From contig JAIQZU010000066.1 of NCBI GenBank assembly GCA_021776915.1, positions 1 to 56,019 of the forward strand: 56,019 nt of DNA, given 5' to 3'. The notes below the pieces were generated by a model. It was not told where the DNA came from and ran no database searches. It worked only from the letters and a program-made list of their open reading frames with translations. This document shows, one piece after another, positions 8,454-16,485 of this stretch. Origin of the DNA: Candidatus Scalindua sp. GTDB taxonomy: Bacteria; Planctomycetota; Brocadiia; Brocadiales; Scalinduaceae. Each line of letters begins with the position of its first letter. The stretch's first letter is position 1. Both the position numbers and the translations under genes were made by a program.

Positions 8454-11400
8454 CTACAATATACTCACGTATATCAGGGCAAAGACGGCAAAAACAGTAA
8501 AGTAACAGGCAATAGTAGCCTTTGTTACGATGTGTCTTGTTTTCTTCGATGTCAGATAGAAAACATAAATACTTCCAATAAACCCCGCAAAAATAAATAA
8601 TAGCTCAAGCGCTGAAATATCCCATACTTTATTATTTATAAGAACTTCATGCCCTGTTGATTTGTAAATATTAGTTATTTCCAGTAACATCCAGAAACTT
8701 GCCTTAAGTTTATCCCAGTAAAAGGCGAGATGTCCCATAAGCGCAAGTGGAATTGCTGCATACCCAAAATCAGCAATCCTCTTTTTCGCATTTTCAAACA
8801 AAAACCCGCTGAAGATATAATCAAGAGATCCAATCAAAACAAATGGAATTGCAGATACAAAGATGAAAATTAATGTATAAAGTACAGTTTGATTGATTCC
8901 GGTAAAGTTGTATAAAGATTGAAATGACACTGAATCTATACTAAGAAGGCTTCTGTACTCTACCAAAAGTATACCTAATAATGATAACGAAAGGAATGAA
9001 TCAGCCAGAGATCTATTAGACAATTCGGCTATGTCACTTCCCGGTACCTGAAGATTGACTTTTATTGAACCGTGGCTACAATTCTTGTAACAGTTCATAC
9101 ACAAAACACAGTCTCTACCACTTTCCAACCCATAAGGGTGTAAAAACATCGGGCAGCCTTTTATCAGCCTCGTCCCCAGATAACAATCATGAGTCTCACA
9201 CTGATTCAGACATACACTTCTATTTGCCTTTAAGGAAGTTAATGATGAAAGAGAATAAGCTCCAAGCAAACCACCGAGCGGGCAAACGTATCTACACCAC
9301 ACTCTCCTTTCATAAAGAAGACCGGAAATAACCGCACCGGAAAGAATAGAGATGATCAAAAATGCCGTTAGTATTGATGACCGTGGCATTATGGTCACAC
9401 CTTCCAGCCAGAATATTAAGAGGATCATCCCAATAGTGATATATCTCCCGTATACAACAAATACATCTGGAATTTTAAGATTAAAACATTTTAAACGTTG
9501 CATCCAATCACCTGCCGCAGCAAAAGGACAGACTCCGCATAAAGATCTTCCAGATATCAGGGTTATTAAGTACATACCAAATAAGCCGGTAGACCATAGG
9601 AATACATTTGCAAAATTCAAGAGACCATCTTTACGCCCCATGAATAACATGCAAAGTATAATTATGAGAAATGCAAAGCTCAGGATTTGAATTCCTTGTG
9701 GATAATATTTACTTTCTAAGAATCCCTTAATTGCATTCACTGAAAGAATATTAAAAGACCATTTCTTTTCTCCCCTTGGCATCCCAAAAAATAACTGTTC
9801 AGACGTTATAGTATTACCTTTTGCAAGAAAAACGGCTCGTCTTATAACATTCTCAAGCTCAATTACATTTCCAGGCCAATCATAACTCATCAATCTTCCC
9901 ATCGCATCGTCAGTCACATTTTTCACATCTTTGTGTAATTCCCTGCTGCACTTCTCAAGTAAGTGTTTTGAAAGCATTGGGATACTGCGTTTCTGATTTC
10001 TAAGAGCCTTCAATTGATAAAAATTCTTACCTAAAATATTATAAAGATTCTTATCAAACTTACCCTGTTCAACAGATAAGGCAATACCCTCAGACACAGA
10101 TGCCACAATCCTGGCGTTCGAGAAAACTTTATCGCTTCCATTGACACGATTAAATTCTCCCTCCTGTATGTAATTTAATAATTTGATTTGATTCGCTTGA
10201 TTTAAACTATCCACATGATCCAGAAAAATCGTGCCGGAATCAGCTAATTCGATATATCCCAGACGTGTCGCAACATCCTCTATCTCAACACCTTTACCAA
10301 GAGAGGAGATTTCTTGTTTATCTTTCCCCATTGCATCATCGCAACTTATTACATAAGTGCTCTTTTCATATCCAAAAAGCTCTTCTCCCCATGAATCATT
10401 GTCAATGTCTCTACAATCAACTTCTACAAAAGGCCCTTTGGAACGTTTACCTTTATAATGAATGATTTTTGACATCGGTATCTTGCCTGTCCCATCTTCA
10501 CCGTTTATTAATACTGGTTCGTCAATTAAAACCATAGAATCAACGAAAGCATTTATTTTATCGATATATTTGCCTCTGCCCACAAAGCCTAAACTTTTAA
10601 CATCCTTTTCACCACTCTCTCTTTCTGAAATCTGCACCCTTTTTTTAAGTCGTGCGTATGAAATTGCAAGGGCAATATGGTTTGCCAGTATAGTCAGTCC
10701 CCTGATATCGTCGTATGCGTATTTTCTTTTATCAATAGTCTGGATATTAATTGCGCCAATTAAATCTTTTTTAGTGCCTAATGGCACCGATAGTAGTGAT
10801 GACAAACGCTCTTCATGGACTTCAGAAAAGAATTTCACCCTTGGGTCGGCGTGTACATCTTCAAGCGCTGCGGGTTCACCATACCTGACTACCCATCCGG
10901 TAATTCCTTCATCTAATCGCATTTTTATTTTCTTTATTGTCTTACTATCAAATCCGACAGCCGCTTCTAATACTAGATTGTTAGAGACTGAATCAAGTAA
11001 GAAAATTGAACAGGCATCTGCCTTCATTTCTTCATTAACTTCTTTAACAACCATAGATAAAATTTTACTGATGTCTTCATCCAGATGAAAAAGCTTGGTT
11101 ACTCTATTTATTACGTCCAGTTTTCTCTCTTTCTCAATCTTATCTTCAAGTTCCTCAACTATCTTAATCTTTTCCTTCTCAAAAAAATCAAAGAATGTTT
11201 TCATTCTCATAGAGATAACCCTGCTTAGATAAATGCTCAAGACAGGATTTTTCTGAATCAGCTCTTGTATATCGTTTTTGTAAAGAACAAGGAGCTCAAC
11301 ATCTTCTTTTACTTTTATGGTTGCAAGGTATGGTTCATCAGTTAGCAGGGAGATAGTTCCAAAGCAGCCCCCTTCTCTGAGAATTGCTACAGTAATTTCC

Positions 11401-11624
11401 TCTCCGCCGCTATCAGTTAAAGTTTCTACTACAGATCCGGTATGAATTATAAATAAGCAGTTACCCTTCTGTCCTCTTTCGCAAATAGTCTGTCCTGTCC
11501 CATAATGTTGGACCTGTAGCTTTGAAACAATCTTTTTTAAAAGATTATTAGACAACAGGGAAAAAGGTTCGTAACCCTTTAAAAAATCTCTTTTTTGTTT
11601 GAAAAAACTGGTATCTTCTGTCAT
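8454..11624 (-). CDS. cNMP-GAF-degenerate sigma54 AAA+-polyferredoxin membrane fusion protein
   Basis: 1056 residues. In order: cyclic-nucleotide-binding domain (about 20-135), short coiled coil, GAF (about 180-330), an NtrC-like AAA+ domain (about 345-615) and a membrane region (about 640-1056) with about ten spans and iron-sulfur motifs. The AAA+ part keeps a Walker-A-like 'GEDGTGK' and the 'YDWPGNVIELENVIRRAV' segment. However, the sigma54-contact loop GAFTGA is replaced ('GYEKSTYVIS'), the Walker-B Glu is His ('TIFLDHVD'), and no C-terminal HTH exists. The membrane part has NapH/NosR-like 'CGVCP', 'CRYVCPLGG' and a 4Fe-4S motif 'CVLCMNCYKNC'. It is thus unlikely to activate sigma54 promoters. 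It looks like a signal-gated electron-transfer or redox-sensing membrane protein. Transcribed alone. Confidence 0.85.
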   Translation of the reverse strand: MTEDTSFFKQKRDFLKGYEPFSLLSNNLLKKIVSKLQVQHYGTGQTICERGQKGNCLFIIHTGSVVETLTDSGGEEITVAILREGGCFGTISLLTDEPYLATIKVKEDVELLVLYKNDIQELIQKNPVLSIYLSRVISMRMKTFFDFFEKEKIKIVEELEDKIEKERKLDVINRVTKLFHLDEDISKILSMVVKEVNEEMKADACSIFLLDSVSNNLVLEAAVGFDSKTIKKIKMRLDEGITGWVVRYGEPAALEDVHADPRVKFFSEVHEERLSSLLSVPLGTKKDLIGAINIQTIDKRKYAYDDIRGLTILANHIALAISYARLKKRVQISERESGEKDVKSLGFVGRGKYIDKINAFVDSMVLIDEPVLINGEDGTGKIPMSKIIHYKGKRSKGPFVEVDCRDIDNDSWGEELFGYEKSTYVISCDDAMGKDKQEISSLGKGVEIEDVATRLGYIELADSGTIFLDHVDSLNQANQIKLLNYIQEGEFNRVNGSDKVFSNARIVASVSEGIALSVEQGKFDKNLYNILGKNFYQLKALRNQKRSIPMLSKHLLEKCSRELHKDVKNVTDDAMGRLMSYDWPGNVIELENVIRRAVFLAKGNTITSEQLFFGMPRGEKKWSFNILSVNAIKGFLESKYYPQGIQILSFAFLIIILCMLFMGRKDGLLNFANVFLWSTGLFGMYLITLISGRSLCGVCPFAAAGDWMQRLKCFNLKIPDVFVVYGRYITIGMILLIFWLEGVTIMPRSSILTAFLIISILSGAVISGLLYERRVWCRYVCPLGGLLGAYSLSSLTSLKANRSVCLNQCETHDCYLGTRLIKGCPMFLHPYGLESGRDCVLCMNCYKNCSHGSIKVNLQVPGSDIAELSNRSLADSFLSLSLLGILLVEYRSLLSIDSVSFQSLYNFTGINQTVLYTLIFIFVSAIPFVLIGSLDYIFSGFLFENAKKRIADFGYAAIPLALMGHLAFYWDKLKASFWMLLEITNIYKSTGHEVLINNKVWDISALELLFIFAGFIGSIYVFYLTSKKTRHIVTKATIACYFTVFAVFALIYVSIL

Positions 11625-11988
11625 TTTTTTAACAACTAAATCAGGAGTGCTTCAGATAGTAATTTGGCATAAGTAATTTTGTGTTAAGTGATTATGACTT
11701 TGTTTAGCACTTCTCTATTATCCTACCTCATTAAATAACGAAAGAAAACAAAAATATTCACAATTACTCATAAACAGTTAACATTTTCCGGCCAACAAAA
11801 ACAGAAAATCTCTTGACGAAAATATGTTTTAATGTATAATTCCTAAACTTAAAATATTCTTTATCAGGCTAACAAGACATCTCAAGAAGAGAGGAGGTGA
11901 TATTAGCCATAATTTTATTTTATTTACGCAATAAAAAGTCTACTGCAATTTAGATTGTTTTATTTTTTAATTTTGAAAGGAGAGAGAA
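11625..11988. other. Divergent intergenic region with promoter and long leader
   Basis: This stretch separates the 1056-aa fusion gene (minus) from the small secreted protein gene (plus). It contains a near-consensus sigma70 promoter at 11813-11840 and about 140 bases of leader. A GAGGAGGTGAT at about 11890-11900 looks like a Shine-Dalgarno but is not followed by a standard start codon. Confidence 0.5.
11813..11840 (+). promoter_or_regulatory. Sigma70-type promoter for small secreted protein
   Basis: TTGACG (11813-11818) and TATAAT (11835-11840) are separated by 16 bases. The pair lies about 150 bases upstream of the gene at 11989, giving a long 5' leader. The -10 box is perfect and the -35 has five of six consensus bases. 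Confidence 0.65.
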
Positions 11989-12339
11989 ATGCTTAATAGA
12001 TTAAAATTTGCTTTTGTATCGCTAATGGCTGCCGGATTAATCTTCTGTTTCGGCAACGTCAGTACTGCCTTTTATGAGCCACCTGCAACGGTCATAGTTC
12101 AGGTTACAGCAATGGGTTCGCCGATTGAACATGCTGAAGTGAGTGTTGGTGATAATTCTGATTCTACAGGCCACAACGGAAATCGTGTTTTTCAGGTAGA
12201 CAAGGGAAGCTACACAGTTTCAGTTGCTGATTCACATGGCAATACCGATAGTAGAGAAGTTAGAGTTAGCCCGGGCGAAATCATACAGATAACATTCGAT
12301 TTAGGCGCTGCAGGCCGTCCAGCTAGCGGAAGTCATTGA
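11989..12339 (+). CDS. Small secreted protein with carboxypeptidase-regulatory/CNA-B-like fold
   Basis: 116 residues with a strong ribosome-binding site (AAAGGAGAG). An N-terminal signal peptide ends near 'VSTAF' (about residue 28). The mature part 'ATVIVQVTAMGSPIEHAEVSV...STGHNGNRVFQVDKGSYTVSVADSHGN...VRVSPGEIIQITFDLG' has the look of a single beta-sandwich of the carboxypeptidase-regulatory-like / CNA-B group, used in surface proteins as a spacer or ligand-binding domain. The gene has its own promoter and intrinsic terminator, so it is probably well expressed. The specific role is unknown. Confidence 0.7.
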   Translation: MLNRLKFAFVSLMAAGLIFCFGNVSTAFYEPPATVIVQVTAMGSPIEHAEVSVGDNSDSTGHNGNRVFQVDKGSYTVSVADSHGNTDSREVRVSPGEIIQITFDLGAAGRPASGSH

Positions 12340-12366
12340 TCTCAATTAGTATATAGTAAACCACAT

Positions 12367-12406
12367 GGCTTCAGGGTTATACATATGAACCCTGAAGCCT
12401 TTTTTT
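12367..12406 (+). terminator. Intrinsic terminator of small secreted protein gene
   Basis: GGCTTCAGGGTT (12367-12378) pairs perfectly with AACCCTGAAGCC (12388-12399) over a nine-base loop, followed by seven T residues. It is 28 bases after the stop codon. Confidence 0.9.
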
Positions 12407-12863
12407 ATAAAGAGATATTTCACAAAGTACATTATTAACCTGATTCATGCCAGGATATTTGTAGTTACTGTCATGCCTCCCCTTAACAAACTTACTATTC
12501 ATTAATAATCCAGTCTGATATTGTTCCTTTCCTTAATAATGCTCCCTTCAAAGAAGACATTCAAACCTTTTTTCAATTTCAGTAGAACCTGAATTGGGCG
12601 ATTTTATTTTACATGCCGTTGTAGCCGCTGGCCATGCCAGAGGCAGGTCTGTCCTTCGGCACGACTTTAGCCTGTGGTTTACATCACCTGATGGATTTGT
12701 GTAAGTTACGCAACCTTAAGACATCGGCGTGAGCTCAGCCGAACGGTTGCGGCTACCAGCCCGATACTCATTCTGGCGGGCGAAATCGCTCAATTTAGAT
12801 AGAAATAGAAAACCTCTATACATATAGTTGATTTATGTCTAAGCATTAGTATAATGAATTCCT
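12407..12863. other. Non-coding stretch holding a fold-back element
   Basis: No gene is seen. Most of it is the fold-back repeat at 12591-12797. The rest is AT-rich and without a clear promoter for the operon that starts at 12864. Confidence 0.5.
12591..12797. repeat. Fold-back (inverted) repeat element, about 207 bases
   Basis: The ends are inverted copies (GAATTGGGCGATTT at the left, complement of AAATCGCTCAATT at the right). Inside, GTAGCCGC (12621-12628) pairs with GCGGCTAC (12750-12757). The centre includes 'CCTTCGGCACGACTT', also found at about 31451-31465 in another spacer, which marks it as dispersed repeat material. Confidence 0.5.
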
Positions 12864-13436
12864 ATGAAGAACAAACTGGAGGTAGAAGCAATTATAAATA
12901 AGATTCGTGACACTGAAGATGTTACATTAAAACCCATCACAGACATTGTGGCGCTTAAAATATCCAATGGTCCGTATGATGGGGAACCGGAGAATAATCT
13001 CATTAAAGCTGAGAAGATAACGGCAGAATATATTTCAGAAAACTACAGCACTCTGGATGAATTTTACGAGAGCTTGTCAAAATCAGGTAAGGGAATCAAG
13101 GGAATTCAAAACTGTGCAGATGCCATTTATCAATACTATACCGACAGTGATCGTTTGAGTTTTGACACGGTAAAAGAAAGCATAAGCAGCAAGAAAGATA
13201 TAAGATTAAAAACAATTGCTGATTTGGTTGCATACAAAATAGCGCAATGCTCAGACGCCAAAGGTGTAGATTTGAATTCTATCTCAGCTCAAACTTTTGT
13301 AGCTGAATATATTTCAAGCAACTTTAAAAACAATAAAGAACTTGAAGACAGGATATCAAAATTAGGGAAAGACGCAAAAGGATTAAATGCTTTTGCTGAT
13401 ATTGTTTACAATTTTTTTCTTAATAAAGACAAATGA
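12864..13436 (+). CDS. Hypothetical protein with two tandem helical repeats
   Basis: 190 residues, cytoplasmic, no recognised family. It consists of two copies of a roughly 90-residue unit. Copy one has 'DVTLKPITDIVALKIS', 'ITAEYISENYSTLDEFYESLSKSGKGIKG' and 'CADAIYQYYTD'. Copy two has 'DIRLKTIADLVAYKIA', 'FVAEYISSNFKNNKELEDRISKLGKDAKG' and 'FADIVYNFFLN'. The unit is predicted helical from its pattern. The gene overlaps the next by four bases (ATGA), so it is probably co-translated with the FHA-protease and may act with it. Confidence 0.75.
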   Translation: MKNKLEVEAIINKIRDTEDVTLKPITDIVALKISNGPYDGEPENNLIKAEKITAEYISENYSTLDEFYESLSKSGKGIKGIQNCADAIYQYYTDSDRLSFDTVKESISSKKDIRLKTIADLVAYKIAQCSDAKGVDLNSISAQTFVAEYISSNFKNNKELEDRISKLGKDAKGLNAFADIVYNFFLNKDK

Positions 13437-14782
13437 AGGCCATCTTTGTACATCTATCCGGAAGCAAGAGAGGCAAGACCGAGTTATTTACAGACTCGAA
13501 AATCGGTATCGGAACCGACGCTTCATGCAATCTAAGGTTTAATCCGCTTACTGACAAGAACACATCACCTCTTCATGCTGAAATAAACCTGAGAGAATGT
13601 GATTATATTCTGAATGATTTAGACAGTTCCAAAGGCACCTTTGTAAATAACCGGTTGATAAAGGAAGTTGTTATTCATGATGGCGACCTTATTGAGTTTG
13701 GTGATGATGGGCCAAGGTTACGTTTCAGAATAAAAGCTGAGGAAGGAGATGTATGTAAGCCGTTTAGAGAAATGCTTGCAGATTCTATGGATCTTGCAAG
13801 GGAGCCACACAAAGGCAGAACACTGATTACGGCAACATCTTTTTTCAAAAGCTTACTGTCTGAAGCTTTTACACAATCTTCATCCAAATTCAAACTTGTG
13901 ACTCTTCTTATTTTTTTCCTCACAACTGTTGGAATTGGCACATTATTCTATACCATATACTCCGGCCTGACAGAAACAACGAAAAGAGTGGAACTATTAG
14001 AATTTGAAAGCGCCATCGGTGAGAAGATAATCAAAGATTTTAGTAAAGGTGTTTGCCTGATACAATGTTCTTTTTCTTTAGTTGACGAAGTATCCGGTGA
14101 ACCGCTAAAGGCATGGAATAATGGACGTTTACTGACCAATAATCTTACCGGAACAGGATTTATAATCAGCAAAAACGGTAAGGTATTAACAAATCGCCAC
14201 GTCGTGGAACCATGGTGGAACCAGACGGCATATTTCGTTCCTATAGAGCCGGGTTTAAAACCCAGAATTGAGGTATTAAGGGCTTTTTTCCCGAATGTAA
14301 AGAATCCTGTTCTACTTAAATTAGAAAAGGTTTCTCAAGTGGCCGATGTTGCCTTGTTAAGCTTCGAACCTGAAGGCATAGATGTCCCTGTGCTTGAATT
14401 GGATTTAAGCGGTCATGATGCTATAGAAGGGGAACCGGTTGTGCTGTTGGGTTATCCGGCTGGTATGAATGCTCTTTTCGCAAAAACTGACCCGGATATT
14501 GCAAAAGAAATATCAAGATTGCCATTTTTAGAAGCCGCTCAGGAACTTTCAAACCACCGTTTGATAAAACCTATATCAACCCAGGGACATATCAGCGATG
14601 TCTTAAACGAAAGAATAATCTACGACGCGTTGACAACTGTTGGAGGCAGTGGAGGTCCGCTTTTTAACAATAAAGGCAAGGTAGTTGCCATAAATTATGG
14701 TATCTTTCGCGGTTTCAGTGGCGCAAACTTCGGTGTCCCTATAAAGTATGCCATAGAATTAATAGAAGATGAAAAACATTAA
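13433..14782 (+). CDS. FHA domain-membrane span-trypsin-like serine protease
   Basis: 449 residues. Residues about 1-100 form an FHA phosphothreonine-binding domain ('KIGIGTDASCNLRF', 'SPLHAEI', 'SSKGTFVNNRLI'). One membrane span lies at about 153-177 with Lys on its N-side, so the FHA domain should be cytoplasmic. Residues about 195-445 form a trypsin/HtrA-like protease with a complete triad: H256 ('LTNRHVVEP'), D305 ('VADVALLSF') and S406 ('VGGSGGPL'). No PDZ domain follows. Phosphoprotein binding inside could position or gate proteolysis outside; that link is inference. It overlaps the genes on both sides (4 and 14 bases). Confidence 0.88.
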   Translation: MKAIFVHLSGSKRGKTELFTDSKIGIGTDASCNLRFNPLTDKNTSPLHAEINLRECDYILNDLDSSKGTFVNNRLIKEVVIHDGDLIEFGDDGPRLRFRIKAEEGDVCKPFREMLADSMDLAREPHKGRTLITATSFFKSLLSEAFTQSSSKFKLVTLLIFFLTTVGIGTLFYTIYSGLTETTKRVELLEFESAIGEKIIKDFSKGVCLIQCSFSLVDEVSGEPLKAWNNGRLLTNNLTGTGFIISKNGKVLTNRHVVEPWWNQTAYFVPIEPGLKPRIEVLRAFFPNVKNPVLLKLEKVSQVADVALLSFEPEGIDVPVLELDLSGHDAIEGEPVVLLGYPAGMNALFAKTDPDIAKEISRLPFLEAAQELSNHRLIKPISTQGHISDVLNERIIYDALTTVGGSGGPLFNNKGKVVAINYGIFRGFSGANFGVPIKYAIELIEDEKH

Positions 14783-15416
14783 TACGATTATATTTGATAT
14801 GGATGGTGTGGTTGTTGACGGTATGCCCTACCACATCCAATCATGGAAAGAGGCACTATCAACCATTGATATGTCTGTATCTGACCTGGAAATTTACCTG
14901 ATGGAAGGCATGACAGGCAGGGAAACAATGGAAATATTTGTCAGCAAAAGCAACCGGTCTCTTTCAGACGAAACTGTTGAAAAGGTGATTAAACTTAAAC
15001 GCAAGATATTTAATGATATCTTTACCGTGACACTAATGAAGGGTATTACAGATTTTCTACTTGAATTAAAGTATCGACAGTACAACCTTGCCCTGGTAAC
15101 CGGTACCCGTTTAGAGGTTGTGAAGAAGGTTTTACAGATGGGACTGGACGACATCTTTAAGGTTATCGTTACCGGTGAGAGTGTAAATAAGGGAAAGCCT
15201 GATCCCGAACCTTATGTAAAAGCCGTAAATGAACTTGGCGCCAGGAAAGAAGATTGTATAGTAATTGAAAATGCACCGGCAGGTATAACTTCTGCAAAGA
15301 ATGCCGGATTGACATGTTTTGCAGTACAAACCTCTCTTCCGGAAGAATATTTAAAAGATGCAGACAGGATATTTCAAGACATTGATGCCGTTTCTAAATT
15401 CTTATTAATGCCGTGA
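14769..15416 (+). CDS. HAD-superfamily phosphatase/beta-phosphoglucomutase-like
   Basis: 215 residues with the HAD subfamily I layout: motif I 'IIFDMDGVVVDG' (D10, D12), a helical cap, motif II near 'LVTGT', a motif III Lys in 'GKPDPEPYVKAV' and motif IV 'DCIVIENAPAGITSAKNAG'. This is the beta-phosphoglucomutase / phosphoglycolate phosphatase-like branch; the substrate cannot be read from sequence. It overlaps the preceding protease gene by 14 bases and the next gene by four, so it belongs to the four-gene operon. Confidence 0.85.
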   Translation: MKNINTIIFDMDGVVVDGMPYHIQSWKEALSTIDMSVSDLEIYLMEGMTGRETMEIFVSKSNRSLSDETVEKVIKLKRKIFNDIFTVTLMKGITDFLLELKYRQYNLALVTGTRLEVVKKVLQMGLDDIFKVIVTGESVNKGKPDPEPYVKAVNELGARKEDCIVIENAPAGITSAKNAGLTCFAVQTSLPEEYLKDADRIFQDIDAVSKFLLMP

Positions 15417-15967
15417 ACAAGATAATAAGCTTTTCTTTGTATTTTATTCTCGTGATCTCTTTTCACGTAATATCTGAAGCATCACAAATAGATTTTGCCT
15501 GGAGTGCGCCTCAATTCCTTTCGTATAGAAAGGATTCAGAAGATGAAAAGAAATATTTAGTTTGGTGTTACTCAATAAGAAATACTATTGATAAAGAGAT
15601 TACGGTACCTATATCAACTTTGCTGACAACAGACACAAAAAAATATTATGAAGACAAATACATTCCGGAGATTGCGGGGAAAGTTTCCGATGGAGTGGAA
15701 GAATATATCAGTGCGGATGAAATGAAAGGAGTATTTGGTCCTGGAGTTACCAAAAAAGGGATTGCAATATTTGAAGACATTGATCCCTATGCGAAAAAGA
15801 TAAACATTTTTGTGGAAGGATTTTCACATTTCTTCTTTTGGAGAGAGCGGTTAGTAGATCCTTCCTATAAAATTGTTTATAAGAAATCTGGTGACAAGTG
15901 GATACTGGAAGAGCACGGTTTCTCAAAAGACAATTCGCATAGAAACTATGCCGGTAAGTTTAAGTAG
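15413..15967 (+). CDS. Hypothetical secreted protein
   Basis: 184 residues from a GTG start that overlaps the HAD stop (GTGA). A signal peptide ends near 'VISEAS' (about residue 23). The mature part contains 'DFAWSAPQFLSYRKDSEDEKKYLVWCYSIRNTIDKEITVPIS' (quoted as a landmark; few Cys, rich in charged residues) and aromatic stretches such as 'GFSHFFFWRERL'. I do not recognise a family. As last gene of the FHA-protease operon its exported product could be a substrate or partner of the protease; no sequence evidence goes further. Confidence 0.65.
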   Translation: MNKIISFSLYFILVISFHVISEASQIDFAWSAPQFLSYRKDSEDEKKYLVWCYSIRNTIDKEITVPISTLLTTDTKKYYEDKYIPEIAGKVSDGVEEYISADEMKGVFGPGVTKKGIAIFEDIDPYAKKINIFVEGFSHFFFWRERLVDPSYKIVYKKSGDKWILEEHGFSKDNSHRNYAGKFK

Positions 15968-16024
15968 CAGTTAACGTTAAACCAGAAATGCAGAAGGCTT
16001 GATGACTGCACTCATTGAAAAGTC

Positions 16025-16318
16025 TTATGAGGGCACATTCTGTACCTTTTCTTTTAAAAGTCTTCCGGATTTGAATCGTACAACTCTTTTTGGAGGCACT
16101 TCTACAGTTGCACCTGTCTTAGGATTTCTTCCAATCTTCGGCCCTCTTTCTACTGTAGTGAGAATACCAAAGTCCCTGAACTCTAAACGGTTCCCTTTTA
16201 CAAGTTCTTCAGTGCATAACTCTATAAAAAGCTGAATTGTTTGTTTAGTAACTATTTGCGGACTTCCTATTTTTTGGGAAATAGTCTCAGCTAATTCTCT
16301 CTTTGTTATTGTGGCCAT
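16025..16318 (-). CDS. hup: HU/IHF-family DNA-bending protein
   Basis: 97 residues, typical for the family. N-terminal helices 'TITKRELAETISQKIG' lead to the signature 'LEFRDFGILTTVERGPKIGRNPKTG', then 'VEVPPKRVVRFKSG'. The RNP motif at the intercalating beta arm is present. It is a nucleoid protein that bends or coats DNA. It has its own near-consensus promoter on the minus strand (16363-16390) and a TTGGAG ribosome-binding site, in line with a highly expressed single gene. HU versus IHF subunit cannot be decided. Confidence 0.92.
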   Translation of the reverse strand: MATITKRELAETISQKIGSPQIVTKQTIQLFIELCTEELVKGNRLEFRDFGILTTVERGPKIGRNPKTGATVEVPPKRVVRFKSGRLLKEKVQNVPS

Positions 16319-16362
16319 ATTCTATTTACTCCAAAACATTTACAATTCATAAAATCACGGTT

Positions 16363-16390
16363 ATTATACACATAAGTTTAATTATGTCAA
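16363..16390 (-). promoter_or_regulatory. Sigma70 promoter of HU gene
   Basis: On the minus strand TTGACA (complement of 16385-16390) and TATAAT (complement of 16363-16368) are separated by 16 bases; both hexamers are perfect. The predicted transcript starts about 38 bases before the HU ATG. Confidence 0.75.
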
Positions 16391-16485
16391 TAGCTTTGAG
16401 AAAAAAGCCATTTTTTTAACTGGATTTTTTTTAAAGATTATATTTATATTAACTTTATTAAAAATAAGGTTTATAGGGTTCTGCC

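Noticed and set aside
9352-11088. Long plus-strand open frames opposite the 1056-aa fusion gene
   Set aside because: They lie antisense to a gene with continuous, recognisable domains and show no family motifs of their own.
11880-11925. Leader peptide after GAGGAGGTGAT in the leader of the 11989 gene
   Set aside because: No ATG, GTG or TTG follows at a usable distance; only an ATT codon opens a ten-codon frame.
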